From contig NC_065538.1 in the NCBI RefSeq assembly GCF_932294415.1, positions 18,947,656-19,011,655 on the forward strand: DNA of 64,000 nt, read 5' to 3'. The position numbers were made by a program, and so were the translations under genes. The stretch comes from Quercus robur (Eukaryota; Streptophyta; Magnoliopsida; Fagales; Fagaceae). Numbering within the stretch: position 1 is the first letter of the stretch; each line of letters starts with the position of its first letter. This document shows, piece by piece, positions 25,467-36,289 of the stretch. The notes below the pieces were generated by a model. That model was not told the origin of the DNA and made no database searches. It worked only from the letters and a program-made list of their open reading frames with translations.

Positions 25467-25688
25467 GCACTAGCATCCGATGATGCAAAAAAAAAAAAAA
25501 AAAAAAAAAAAAACTTATTTTGCATGATCAAACACTACTTTATCTATTTTACCAACTCATCTTACATTCCAATTTTTATTTTTACATACAGCCCAATAAA
25601 ATAATACAAACTATTTAATAAAATAATAAAAAATATTCTTATCTCTCTCTTTCCTCCCATTATTTTTTTCTCTTCATACACAACCCCA

Positions 25689-25727
<39 letters not shown>

Positions 25728-25883
25728 TTTACAACTTGTGAATAGTAAGGTTGCATATATGCAACCTTACTATTTATAGGTTGCAAATTTTTTTAGGTAT
25801 GCAAACCCGGATGGAGTGGGTTTTTGCTCTCTTGGGTTGTAAAATAGCAACTAGGGGGATGTTTGCACCCCTAATGCTAGTGC
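25467..25883. mobile_element. MITE copy 1 of a tandem pair (GCACTAGCAT ends)
   Basis: The ends GCACTAGCATC and AATGCTAGTGC are inverted repeats. The interior holds a poly-A run, a (TA)n run and the palindrome AAGGTTGCATATATGCAACCTT. Copy 2 follows after six bases. Confidence 0.75.
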
Positions 25884-25889
25884 TCAAGA

Positions 25890-26288
25890 GCATTAGCATT
25901 TGGGGATGCCAAAAAAAAAAAAAAAAACTATTTTATATCCTCAAACATTACTTTATCTATTTTACCCACTCATTTTACAACTCATCCTACATCTAGTTTT
26001 TATTTTTACATATAACCCAATAAAATAATATAAACTATCTAATAAAAGAATAAAAAATATTATTCTCTCTTTCTTTCCCCCATTCACCTTTTCTCTTCAC
26101 ACACAACCACATATTAAAATAATATATATATTTTTACAACTTATGAACAGTAAGGTTGCATATATGCAACCTTACTATTCATAGGTTGCAAATTTTTTAA
26201 AGTTTACAAACTCGGATGAAGTGGGTTTTGGGTGGCTTAGGTTGTAAAATAGCAATTGGGGGGTGTTAACACCTCCCAATGCTAGTGC
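25890..26288. mobile_element. MITE copy 2 of a tandem pair
   Basis: Same order of landmarks as copy 1: GCATTAGCATTTGGGGATGC start, poly-A, AACCCAATAAAATAAT, the palindrome around ATATAT, GGTTGTAAAATAGCAA and the CAATGCTAGTGC end. TCTAA occurs before copy 1 (25462-25466) and after copy 2 (26289-26293) but not between them, as if the pair inserted together. Confidence 0.75.
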
Positions 26289-26293
26289 TCTAA

Positions 26294-26930
26294 CAATTTT
26301 CTCTTTTTAAGGTGGTGCTATAAATTAAGGATACAATTTGACTTATTAAATCAAGCCTATTTGGTATAACGATTTCATTCCTAGTAAGTTTCTAGTTATA
26401 TTGGACAAGAGGTGTTTAAGCCACCCATTAAGAAGGCTTTAAAGAGATTAAACCTACATTGAAAAATAGTAAAGAGTTTAAGGTTGAAAATGGTTTAGAC
26501 TCTCTATAAAAGTAGCTCGACTACATTATTAAATTCTACCTTAATGAGTGTTTTTCGATACACCTTAACATGATCTTATTTCTAATTAGTTTTCGTTAAG
26601 GCGCCTCATAGTAATTTGCTTTCTCTCATGGTACTTTAGTCTTAAGTTCTTGTGATTTTTAGGTGTAATAAGTTTATTGGTAATTTTATTATTGAAACCT
26701 TGACACCTTGTAATTGTATCTTTATAATTGTAAAAGCAAAAGTAGCGTGAATGAGTGATGGCAAAGCAGCTGACCAAAACGGAGTAGGAAGAGGGTGTTT
26801 TGGTCATTTCCACCAAAACCCTTTCCAAGATCAAATTTGAATTTGGAAATAGGTTTTAGGGTTTCAAAATAAAAGTTCCTTTGTTTCATTTTTAAAAAAC
26901 ACATCGTTTTCGTTTTTGGTTCCATTTGGT
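26294..26930. other. Gene-free region upstream of NUP35
   Basis: No ORF of recognisable content. The right half probably contains the NUP35 promoter. A run of about 28 A lies at 26998-27026, inside the presumed leader. Confidence 0.45.
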
Positions 26931-26992
26931 ACTACAACTACAAGCTCTGCGCTGAGCTCTGCTTCTATAACTTTTGGGAGGGAAAATTAGCT

Positions 26993-27028
<36 letters not shown>

Positions 27029-27073
27029 AAAAAACCCCAATATCAAAACATTACAAACCAACCCATTTCACCA

Positions 27074-27082
27074 AAACCCTAA
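27074..27082 (+). promoter_or_regulatory. Telo-box AAACCCTAA near the NUP35 transcription start
   Basis: AAACCCTAA is followed by a CT-rich tract in the presumed leader exon. Telo-boxes of this form are known plant promoter elements of housekeeping genes. A single copy has limited weight. Confidence 0.4.
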
Positions 27083-27097
27083 TCTCTCTCTCGCCAG

Positions 27098-27951
27098 GTA
27101 CGCTTTCTCTATCTATCTATCTATCTATCTATCTATAGTTCTTGTTTGGTTGCAGAGAAAAACGAAGGAAAAGAAGAGAAAATTGAGTTTTGATTTTGTC
27201 GGGTCACGATTTTTGAGTTTTCTGAAGTTTCACTGTTTAGCTTAGTGAAGAAGTTGGTTTAGGAGGAAAAAAAAGCTGTGAGAGTGTTAACTTAGGTACT
27301 CAATAGTTCGTAGGTTCTAGATGGTTCTCTTGCTTTTCTCCTTCTTTTTTCTCGCAAACCAAATGAGAGGGGATCGCTTCGAAGGTTTATTTATTTGTGT
27401 GATTGGTTTGTATTTTGTTTGCTATGGTTGCTGAGAGAATTAAGAAAAATGTGAATTGTATGTGGATTGCTGCTTAGGGTTTTTGGTTGATTTGAATACT
27501 GTGGTTAGTATTTCTAGTAGATATCAATGAATGAATTTTAGCTTCCTAAGCTGGATTAACTTTACTGCTTCTTCACCTTTAATAAAAAAAAAAGCGTGTA
27601 GTCCTTGTTCAGTTGATTATATATTGTGTTGCTGAGAAATATAAATGGCTGACCCTAAATAATCTATTGAGGATCCATAGCTGACCCCAAAATTTCGAGA
27701 TTAAGCTTGGTTGTTGTTGTCGTATGTTGCTGAGAAAGAAATGAAAAGGAATGCTAATTTAAATCATTGAATGAATTAGTATTCATTTGTGAGCTCAGGA
27801 ATAAATGGATTTTTTGTTTTGGTTTTTTGGGGTGTACTGTGCCCTGTGGAATGACCATACTCTAACTTGAGACTAGAACCTTTATATTGGTCTACTTGTT
27901 ATTTTTGTAGAAACTAAATGGAGGGGTAATTAGTTTTGTGCTGGTTTGCAG
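27098..27951 (+). other. NUP35 leader intron
   Basis: The leader exon ends TCGCCAG/GTACGC and the next exon starts after GGTTTGCAG at 27951, 31 bases before the NUP35 ATG. The interior is T-rich and contains a (CTAT)n microsatellite at about 27110-27137. Confidence 0.6.
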
Positions 27952-27982
27952 AGGCTGCATTTCATTCTAAAAATATTGTAAG

Positions 27983-30900
27983 ATGAGTACCACAGTACAG
28001 AGAACTCCCAGATCTGGGAGGCAGTCGTTGTTTTTTCAAGATTTGGCATCTCCAGTTTCTGCCCGGAGAGGGAAGTTTTCAAGTCCAGGTCAGGCAGCAG
28101 CAGTATCTGCCCTGTGGCGTGAGAATTTTGCTGGGTCAGATCTTCCGCCTCCTCCTGTTTTCACCTTGGAAGACCGGTCAGATTTTTCTCCTGAATCTGG
28201 GATTCCAGATTACCCATTATCTCCAGAAGCCAAATCAGACCCCAGAACTCCTGTCCAGAGTTCCGGACGGGACATCTCAACTCCAGGTAAAAACAAATCA
28301 GAGGCAAGCACTTCTTATGCCCTGATGGGTGCACAGCAAAACCAACAGGGTTCAGCGGGTTTGAATTGGTGGTCACCTGCAAAGAGTGGCAGTGAGCAAG
28401 AAGATAAAGGTAAGAGTTCGCCTGTTGAGGGTGTGGTTCAGCCTGGTGCTTTGATCACACTTCCACCCCCAAGGGAAGTTGCAAGACCGGAGGTACAGAG
28501 GAATTGCTTGCCCACAGGTGACCTCAATGAGGAAGAATGGGTTACTGTCTATGGGTAATGTTTTATCCTTTCTTTTGTTTCATACCTGTCTGTTACTTAT
28601 AATCCAAACATTTCATATCAAGCGAAATCTTTAGAAAATGATGCTTTCCAGAAAGATAGTCTACAAATTGTCATTGTAGCCAACAACATAATTTTCACTG
28701 ATTGCCTCAATAATTAAAAGGTTGATGGAGTTGGGGCCTTGAAAATAATTTTATACTTGAGTCTGACATGCTAGAAACACTTTTTAGTTATATGGGTTAC
28801 GTAAGATTTCTGTCTTAAAAAAGAACTATACAGATTGGTTACTAGTCCATATATATTTTTATCAGAACACCGTTACATGAAATTTCCATTAATCTATGAA
28901 GCAATTGAATTTTATATGCTTATGGCAGTCTCTGCTTAATCTTATACAATTTTTTGTATGCTAAACCTTTTGTATAATTCATCTTTTATTGGTAAGTTTA
29001 CACATGCAACCCACAAGCTTCCACTTCACCCTTTATTATAGGAGGAGGAGGGTGCTGTCTGAGCTAGAGCTCATTAGCCATACAATTTATCTCTTCAAGA
29101 GTTAAAAACACATATTTAGATCATTGGGTCTTACAACACATTGTTCTCATGGTTAAAGTAAGGCAAAAATACCATTTTGGCATCATTGTCAATTTGTTTC
29201 CTACATTTAGGTAGCAGTCAATTTGGTTCTTGTTATTTTTATCTTGCAGTCAATTTAGTCCATACCATCAACTCACTAACAAAAATTGATTGCAAGTTGA
29301 AAATAACAAGGATTAAATTGACAGGTACCAAATTGATAGTGATCCCAAAATGTAAGGACAAAAATGGTATTTTTGCCTTAAAGTAATAACTAAAATGATA
29401 TAAAGTGATAATATAATGATCTTATATTATTCATGTTTGGTACATTGGCTTTGTACTTCCTTTATGTTTAACAATATAAGAGAACAACAAGGACTTTAAT
29501 GTTACTGGTTGTCCAGTAGGAAAATGAACACTTCTGTTGTGGATTTGTTGAAAAAAGAACATGAGTTACTTTTTTTTATCAAATACAACAGACTAAATTG
29601 CCTACTTGATTTGATTCAATGATTTATAATACTAAAAATGTTGCTGATTGGTCTCTGGTTGAATTTTGTCTTTATTCTCTAATATTTTCACAATTCCTAC
29701 AAGCTATTTATTGGTATGCTTATAAAGTTGCCGAAATTTGTGGAGAGCATTTTTAAATGAAATAGCTATGCAATTTATATTTATGTTTTTAGAGCTGGTT
29801 CCAGCTATAAACTTTGTAAAAAGCCCTCATCTTAAAGTCATGGTGTTAATTATGTTTAAAATTGAATTGAGATAAAGGATGCAAACTCTATGAAGTTAAG
29901 GATGAAGTAAAAGAAAATCAAGCACGGGGGATTTGTATTATGTAGCTTGAAGTTGAATAGGGTGGCTTAGGGGAATAGGCCATAGGGGTTCTTGGAATTT
30001 TAATCAAGGTAGATCCAAAGAGAAAACTGTAATGAATGAGGGAAGAGAATGAGAAGTAGTTGTGGATATAACATTATTAATTGGATGTTGATCAATGAAA
30101 ATTGGATTGGAATTGACCCTTTAGTGTGTGTGTTTTGATGACCTCATTGCATTGGCTTATGTTACTAAAAAATAAGTTGGATAAAAGTCCAAAGGCACCT
30201 AGAAAAAGTGAGGCTTTAAGAAGTTAGACATAAGCTGGTACTGAAAATAGATTGGATTTTAAGTTAAAGCAAGTAGGCACAGTAGACTATGTTGAGGGGG
30301 ACGCCAGGGGTTCAGTAGAAATTGACAAGAACAAAATGAATAAGTCATCTAGGCAATATTGCTATATATTAATTTATAGCTGGTTATACGGGAAAATTGA
30401 AGCATCTTTAAGGCTCTACTTTGTTTCTACATGATAGACAAGAGACTCAAGGTTGAGCATGCCTTAAGGTGTTTTCCACCTCTCAAATGTGAAGTTCTAC
30501 TGTTTGAAGCTTCTAGGTCTGCATCTAAGCGTCTTACTTGAGGCTTAATCCCTTAAAAGCAATGTTTGTGATATTTCCTTACTTATCAATTCTTTAATTA
30601 TATAAAATGTCCTCATATAAACATTTATTTATTTTTTATTAGTCTTATATAAACACTTATTACATTGTGGGCCTATAATACTGTTCTTTTTTATTTCCAG
30701 GTTTTCCCCATCTGATACGAATTTAGTTTTGAGGGAGTTTGAAAAGTGTGGTGTGATTTTGAAACATGTTCCAGGTCCAAGAGAAGCTAACTGGATGCAC
30801 ATTCTATATCAGGTTCTCTTTAACTGTTGTTTCAAGTTTGATAAATTTGGTTTTCTATCATATGACATCAACAATCTCTTCTTTCTGCCCTTTCTTTGGG

Positions 30901-32232
30901 CCTTTGATGTTACTATCACTTTGTCAAGTGAAAAGCACATTTTTTTTCAAGTTTCGTAATAAGAATTGTATGACAAATGGGAAAATAAAATAGCTCAGAA
31001 GGTGATAGAAATAATCATAATAATAAATTTTGATAAGTAGTAATAATTATAAAAAGGCTGGCTGTGCATAACTAATTTTAGTAATTGTTTTCTGTTGACC
31101 CTAACCTTACAAAGGTGTCATCCGTTGTAAACTTTTCCTTTGCTTTGATTTGCTAAATCTGGAAAAACTGCTACACATTCTTGTTGTGTTCAAAGCTGGC
31201 TTCTTGTTGGCTGGATGCTCCAGTGGATTATGCACGTGCCACAAGTGTATAATATTGATCCTTCCATTTTATATGCTCTTAACTCTAGGATAGAAAGTAG
31301 AAACTCTTGACCTGATCTAGCACTTCAATGGCATGCAATGTTAAGCACGATCATGTATGTTATGTTGATGTGATGATAAAACATGGTTTCATGGATTCAT
31401 GATTTGCATATAAACTATTTCTTAACTGGTCATGTCACTGTATGAAAAACAATTCTTGTAAATACATGAAGTCAATAATCTTCTTCATGTAGTTAATTAG
31501 GAAAACTGTGTCATGTTTTTTACATAAAAAAGTCTTAATTACATCTATAGTGTACATACACTATCAAGATGAAATTACATATCTATATCTAACTTCTGAT
31601 ATTGGCTTGAGGACATCTGTTGCACTTGAGGTATTATAATATGTGAAATATGATATGGACAACCTTGTTCGATTAGAATTTTGAAGTACTTCTTTTGGTA
31701 ACACAAGCAAAATTTGCCTTCAAAAGCGGTCCAAGCAAAGTTTATATATGATGTCATCTCTACAATAATCTTGCCCCTTTGTTGGTCTTGTGGTTCAGTA
31801 ATGCCTAATCTGCTGTAGGGGTTATAATATCCACTCTTGTTTCTGGCCTCCCCCCGACCCCCTCCCTCTCAGTTTGGAGTTTGGAATTGTGTTACTGATT
31901 TGGTTGCTTTTTTGTTGGTGCAGAATCGATTTGATGCTCAGAAGGCTCTCAGCAAGAATGGCATGCAAATCAATGGGGTACTAATTGTAGGTGTTAAGCC
32001 ATTGGATCCAATGCAACGCCAGGCTTTGAGTGAAAGGGTCAACAATCAGGGATTTATGACTTTACCTCCTCAACCGTCCACAAAATCCTCAGAACTGAAC
32101 ACATTGAAAGCCCCCTCTCGCCCCTATTATCTTCAAAATGGCAGTACCAATACTAGGCAGTCAGGAGGTGCCATTGCTTCCCCAACAAAATCTTTGGTGT
32201 CTAAAATCATGGATCTGATGTTTGGAGTTTAG
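27983..32232 (+). CDS. NUP35: Nuclear pore complex protein NUP35 (Nup53/Nup35 family)
   Basis: Three exons, 27983-28554, 30701-30812 and 31924-32232, give 330 residues. Intron 1 splits a Gly codon (GG/GTAATG ... TTCCAG/G); intron 2 is phase 0 (CAG/GTTCTC ... GTGCAG/AAT). Family members sit in the inner ring of the nuclear pore and anchor it to the membrane and to other nucleoporins. The N-terminus is disordered and rich in Ser/Pro (RSGRQSLFFQDLASPVSARR). Residues about 178-270 form the Nup35-type RRM fold (EEEWVTVYGFSPSDTN, then CGVILKHVPGPREANWMHI, then INGVLIVGVKPLDP), with exon 2 entirely inside it. The C-terminus SLVSKIMDLMFGV looks like the family's membrane-binding amphipathic helix. 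The sequence is intact. Intron 1 carries a Mutator-type MITE. Confidence 0.95.
29162..29377. mobile_element. Mutator-like MITE in NUP35 intron 1
   Basis: A 216-bp element with ends GGCAAAAATACCATTTT and AAATGGTATTTTTGCC, flanked by the perfect 9-bp direct repeat TTAAAGTAA (29153-29161 and 29378-29386). A 9-bp duplication is typical of Mutator-like elements. The GGCAAAAAT start is shared with the larger foldback element at 45735. Confidence 0.85.
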
Positions 32233-32784
32233 GCTGGTTTACTGGTTTTATGCCATCTAGGTTATAGCCAATATGCTACTTCCAAGGCAATTTACTATAT
32301 GTATGAGAGTTTCAGCACTTGTAAGCTTGAATCAAGTTTTTCTTTTGCTATTTTTCTCCTGGTGAGAAATGCTTGATTTTTTTCTTTATTGAAATTGTAC
32401 AAGACTGAAAGTACCATTCACCCTGAATAGTTCATTTGTGAAAGTATTTAAAGAGAAGAATTTGAATTTCCATGTTTAGTTGTTTTTTGTTGTGTTTTAA
32501 TAAGAATTTCCATGTTTAGTTTAAATGGCCTGACTAGGATATAAAAGTAGAAATTTTCTAATCCATGAAATTCCTGGATGGATTAAAACACTATTAATGT
32601 AAATTTGAAATAATCAAAGTGTAACATGTTATTCGATATAAATTATAAAGTATTTCATTTGGATTAAGCTGTTCGAAAGTTCAAATACATCATGGTTTTA
32701 AATGCTAAATGCAGCCCAAAACTCAAATCCATCATACTAGCTCGATAAGCATGATGTTTGTTAGGCTAGTGATTTTCACACATT

Positions 32785-32819
32785 GAATCATCTCTCTCTC
32801 TCTCTCTCTCTACATGCAT

Positions 32820-32855
<36 letters not shown>

Positions 32856-32870
32856 GCACATACTTGTATA
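32785..32870. repeat. Compound microsatellite (CT)n(TA)n(CA)n
   Basis: Runs of CT, then TATATA, then CA, ending about 550 bases past the NUP35 stop. Confidence 0.9.
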
Positions 32871-32910
32871 TCCTTCCAATAGGTGTTCTGGATCTTGCAC
32901 TGAACTCCTG

Positions 32911-33399
32911 GGGCACGTTTGGTAGACTGTAATAGGCACTGTAATGTAATAATTATTCCTATGGTTTAGCTATTCAATAGTTTGGTTATATTTTTATTAC
33001 AAGGAATAGTTATTCCTTATGAATAGCTATTCTTTAAAATGAAGAATAACTATTCCTCTCCAAAAGGGTTGTAATAGCTATTCCTTAATATATGTAACAA
33101 TTTCCAACACTAATATATTTCCAAATATATAAACTTTCCATATCCACCTAACAATTATGGAAAAAAAAAATCATTAAAAAATAACTCATCTCTCTACAAT
33201 TTAAAATATATTATTTTCTAGGAAATATAATTGTATGAATGAGATATTTCCTAAAATAGATCATAAATTTTATTCTAATATTACAACTCACAACCAAACT
33301 AATGAATATGTTTAGTTATTCCATTACAACATATTTTATTCCTAGTAATAATGATTACTATTCATGTTGTAATCCACATTCAGTGAACCAAACGTACCC
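32911..33399. mobile_element. PIF/Harbinger-like MITE of 489 bp
   Basis: The ends GGGCACGTTTGGTAGACTG and CAGTGAACCAAACGTACCC are inverted repeats. CTG flanks both sides (32908-32910 and 33400-33402), which would be a 3-bp target duplication. The interior repeats TAATAGCTATTCC-like motifs on both strands. No ORF. Confidence 0.65.
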
Positions 33400-33860
33400 C
33401 TGGTCTATTTTGTTTTTCTCTTGCCTCGTGTGGCTGCCTTGAAGGATGCCTTTGGATGGGTTTCCTTCTTGGTATTTCATGACATATATTAGATGTAATT
33501 TTGGTTGTTTTTATTCTTTCCTAATGAAGAAAAAAGAAAAAAGAAAAGAAAAAAGAAAAGCATCCCTGAAGCCGCTAGAAATATTGTCTTAACGATCAAT
33601 TTGTTTAGTTTACGCACCCAATAATGTATATTGGGAGGGAAATGCATAAAAGACTCATTGGTGATTTTTGTGCATCATCATGTTGCTTTATTTTATTTTA
33701 TTATTTTTAAAGTATAGCGAAATGGCTAAAAAGAAGTAGAAGAAGGAAATCCATTAATCCAAAATAGAAATTGTCTGTGGACCATGTTATAGATAGATTG
33801 TCAGGGTGGTGAAAGTTCCAACAATTATAAAGCATTCAAGCTCGATTAAATAAATTTTAA

Positions 33861-34075
33861 GATAAATTACAGTTGTCACCCTTGAGGTTTGAACTAATAC
33901 TAAATAGGTCCAAAATATTTAAAAAATAACCAATTTGGTTCCTAAACCATATGCTCTTAGAAATGAAAATGTTGTATTTAACCTATGAATCAAAGACCAA
34001 ATCTGTTAGTTTTGAAATTTTTTGGACTTGTTTGGCTTTATCCCAAACCTCAAGGGTGCTAATTGTAATTTACCC
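33861..34075. mobile_element. Small TIR MITE
   Basis: The ends GATAAATTACAGTTGTCACC and its imperfect complement GGTGCTAATTGTAATTTACC share CCCTTGAGGTTTG just inside. About 215 bp, no ORF. A clear target duplication was not found. Confidence 0.6.
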
Positions 34076-34409
34076 AATAATTTATAACAAAAACGGCAAA
34101 ACCCAACATTGGGTATTTGGGTTGTAGTTCATGGTTCACCAGTTCACCTAAAAATTAGGTGCTGCATCTTGTTTCATTATGTATATATATATATATATAT
34201 ACACATATATAATTTGTAACTTTAGCATTATCCTAAAATGATAATTTAGATAGGGCTTATCACTAATTATGTTAGAACAGGGAACCAATTTCACTAAATA
34301 GATTTCGGGTTGAGTAAAACATGTGATGTAATGATAGGGAAAACATAAATTTTACAATATAAAGAGTTTATAAGTTGATATGTCACTAATGACTAAAACA
34401 TAATTTAAA

Positions 34410-34711
34410 GGATAAGATTCTATTTTGGTTTTTAAACTTTACCAAAAATTCGTTTTTCATCCTTAAACTTTCAGAAGTTCACTTTTCGTCCCTAAACTAT
34501 TGAAAATTTCATATTTCGTTCCTAAACTATTGAAAATGTTTTATTTATGTTCTTAAACTTTACTAAAAGTTTGTTTTTTATCATTAAATTATTGAAAATG
34601 TTATTTTTTTATCTTTATTTTTGTCTCTAAACTATTAAAAAAACTTTTTAAAGTTTAGGGACGAAAAACAAACTTTTGTTAAAGTTTAGGAAGAAAAATA
34701 ATATTTTATCC
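34410..34711. mobile_element. Mutator-like MITE of 302 bp
   Basis: The ends GGATAAGATTCTATTTT and ATAATATTTTATCC are imperfect inverted repeats. The perfect 9-bp repeat TAATTTAAA flanks the element (34401-34409 and 34712-34720). The interior is built of drifting CGTTCCTAAACTATTGAAAA units. Confidence 0.75.
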
Positions 34712-35699
34712 TAATTTAAATATTTATTTTTTCTTCAATAAGAAGATTTCATTGAAAGAACAAAGGAGTAAAGGACACCAAACACAACAAACAATTCACG
34801 GGAGGTTGTGGGGGCAATAAAATTCTCACTAAATTAAGATAGAAGACAAGCCTTTATATTATCCTTGATTAAATTGGCTATTTCACACTGAACTTCACCT
34901 TGACTAGCCTCAACAGCTGTTTTGTCCGTGCAAAAGATAATTGAGATCGATAACGATTTAAAGTTAATAAAAAGGGAAACGGATGTGTAAACAATAAGGA
35001 CAAACACTTCTTTTGATTGCTGTAAATTTTAGTGTTGACATGAAGTGGAACTTAACAATTTTAAAATGTAAATTATACAACATGTATGATTTTTTTTACT
35101 TGTGCAAAGGTTAATTATATACATTTTTTGTTTGCTTGTTTGGTTGTTACACAAAGGTGTTGAAAATATTAGTGTTTCTCTTTTAGAAAAAGTACATAAC
35201 ACTTTGGTTTAACTTTAAAATATGGAACTTAATTTTGAAATTTTAAATGTAACGCTTAACGTCCACATGATATTATTTTAAGAATTAAATTAAACGTCCT
35301 TTAAAAATAAACAACAAGTTGCTAATGTGATTGTCTATATACATAAAAGAGAAGAAGAAGTTGCTAATGTGATTGCATGTACCACGTAAATCAATATCAC
35401 AGGGGAGTTTTGTGTTTCAAATGGAGGATGAGGAGAGGGTAACTCCATCCAAACATAGGGGAAGTCATTTGGGCAGTTGAGGTATCACTATTGCAGAACA
35501 AGTCAATTCCTAGATAGTTTATCAAAAAAAAAAAAAAAAGTCAATTCCTAGATAAATGTACAGGAACTGAACTAAGCGTGTGTTTGGTTCCAAATTAAAA
35601 AGTCAACTTATTTTATTATTCAACTTATTTTTGGTACTATTTATGAGCTTCACTGTATTTTTTTGGTACTATTCATAGGTCTTACTGTATTATTTCAAC

Positions 35700-36278
35700 T
35701 AGGGGTGTCCAGGCAAACCGTTCGACCCGGCCAACCCGTTCGACCCGCCGCCACCCGATCTGACGACTCCAGCGGTCGGACTCGATTTCCAACTTTGCTA
35801 ACCCGACACCCAGCGGGTCGGTTATCGGTTTTTCAGTTCAAAACCCGTGAAACCCGACCCGAACCGAAGTTCATGCAATATCCGGCCATTTTTCCAGATT
35901 CCGGCCACTTTTTTCCAGATTCCGGCACCTTTTTTCACTTAAATCCGTCGATTTCTGGCACAATAAACACCGGATTTAGCCGAACCAGTGATTTTTTATC
36001 ACGATTTGGCAGAAATCTCGCCTGATCCGACTGGATCTCACTGGATCTTGGATGGATCTGGCAAGATCTCGCCGGATCTGGCGAGATCTCGTCGCGTTTC
36101 GAAGAATTCCGATGAATCGGTTTCACCCGAAACCGACCACCACCCGTCGGAGACCCGAACCGACGAATCCGTTACTGCTATGGGTCGGTTGCGGGTTGAA
36201 AAACCACCCACCCGAACTGTTACGGGTCGGTTGCGGGTTGGGCAAAAACCCGACCCGCCCGACCCATGGACAACCCTA
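35700..36278. mobile_element. hAT-like non-autonomous element of 579 bp
   Basis: It starts TAGGGGTGTCCA and ends TGGACAACCCTA, the inverted-repeat type of hAT elements. The 8-bp flanks are ATTTCAAC (35692-35699) and ATTTCAGC (36279-36286), one mismatch. The inside is far more GC-rich than the surroundings and crowded with CGACCCG, CGGGTCGG and GATCTCG-like repeats. It interrupts an older repeat whose uninterrupted relative lies at about 23500-23690. The open frames inside look like products of the GC bias. Confidence 0.8.
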
Positions 36279-36289
36279 ATTTCAGCTAA

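Noticed and set aside
32821-32870. CRISPR-like short repeats
   Set aside because: It is a simple TA/CA microsatellite without spacers, in a eukaryotic genome.
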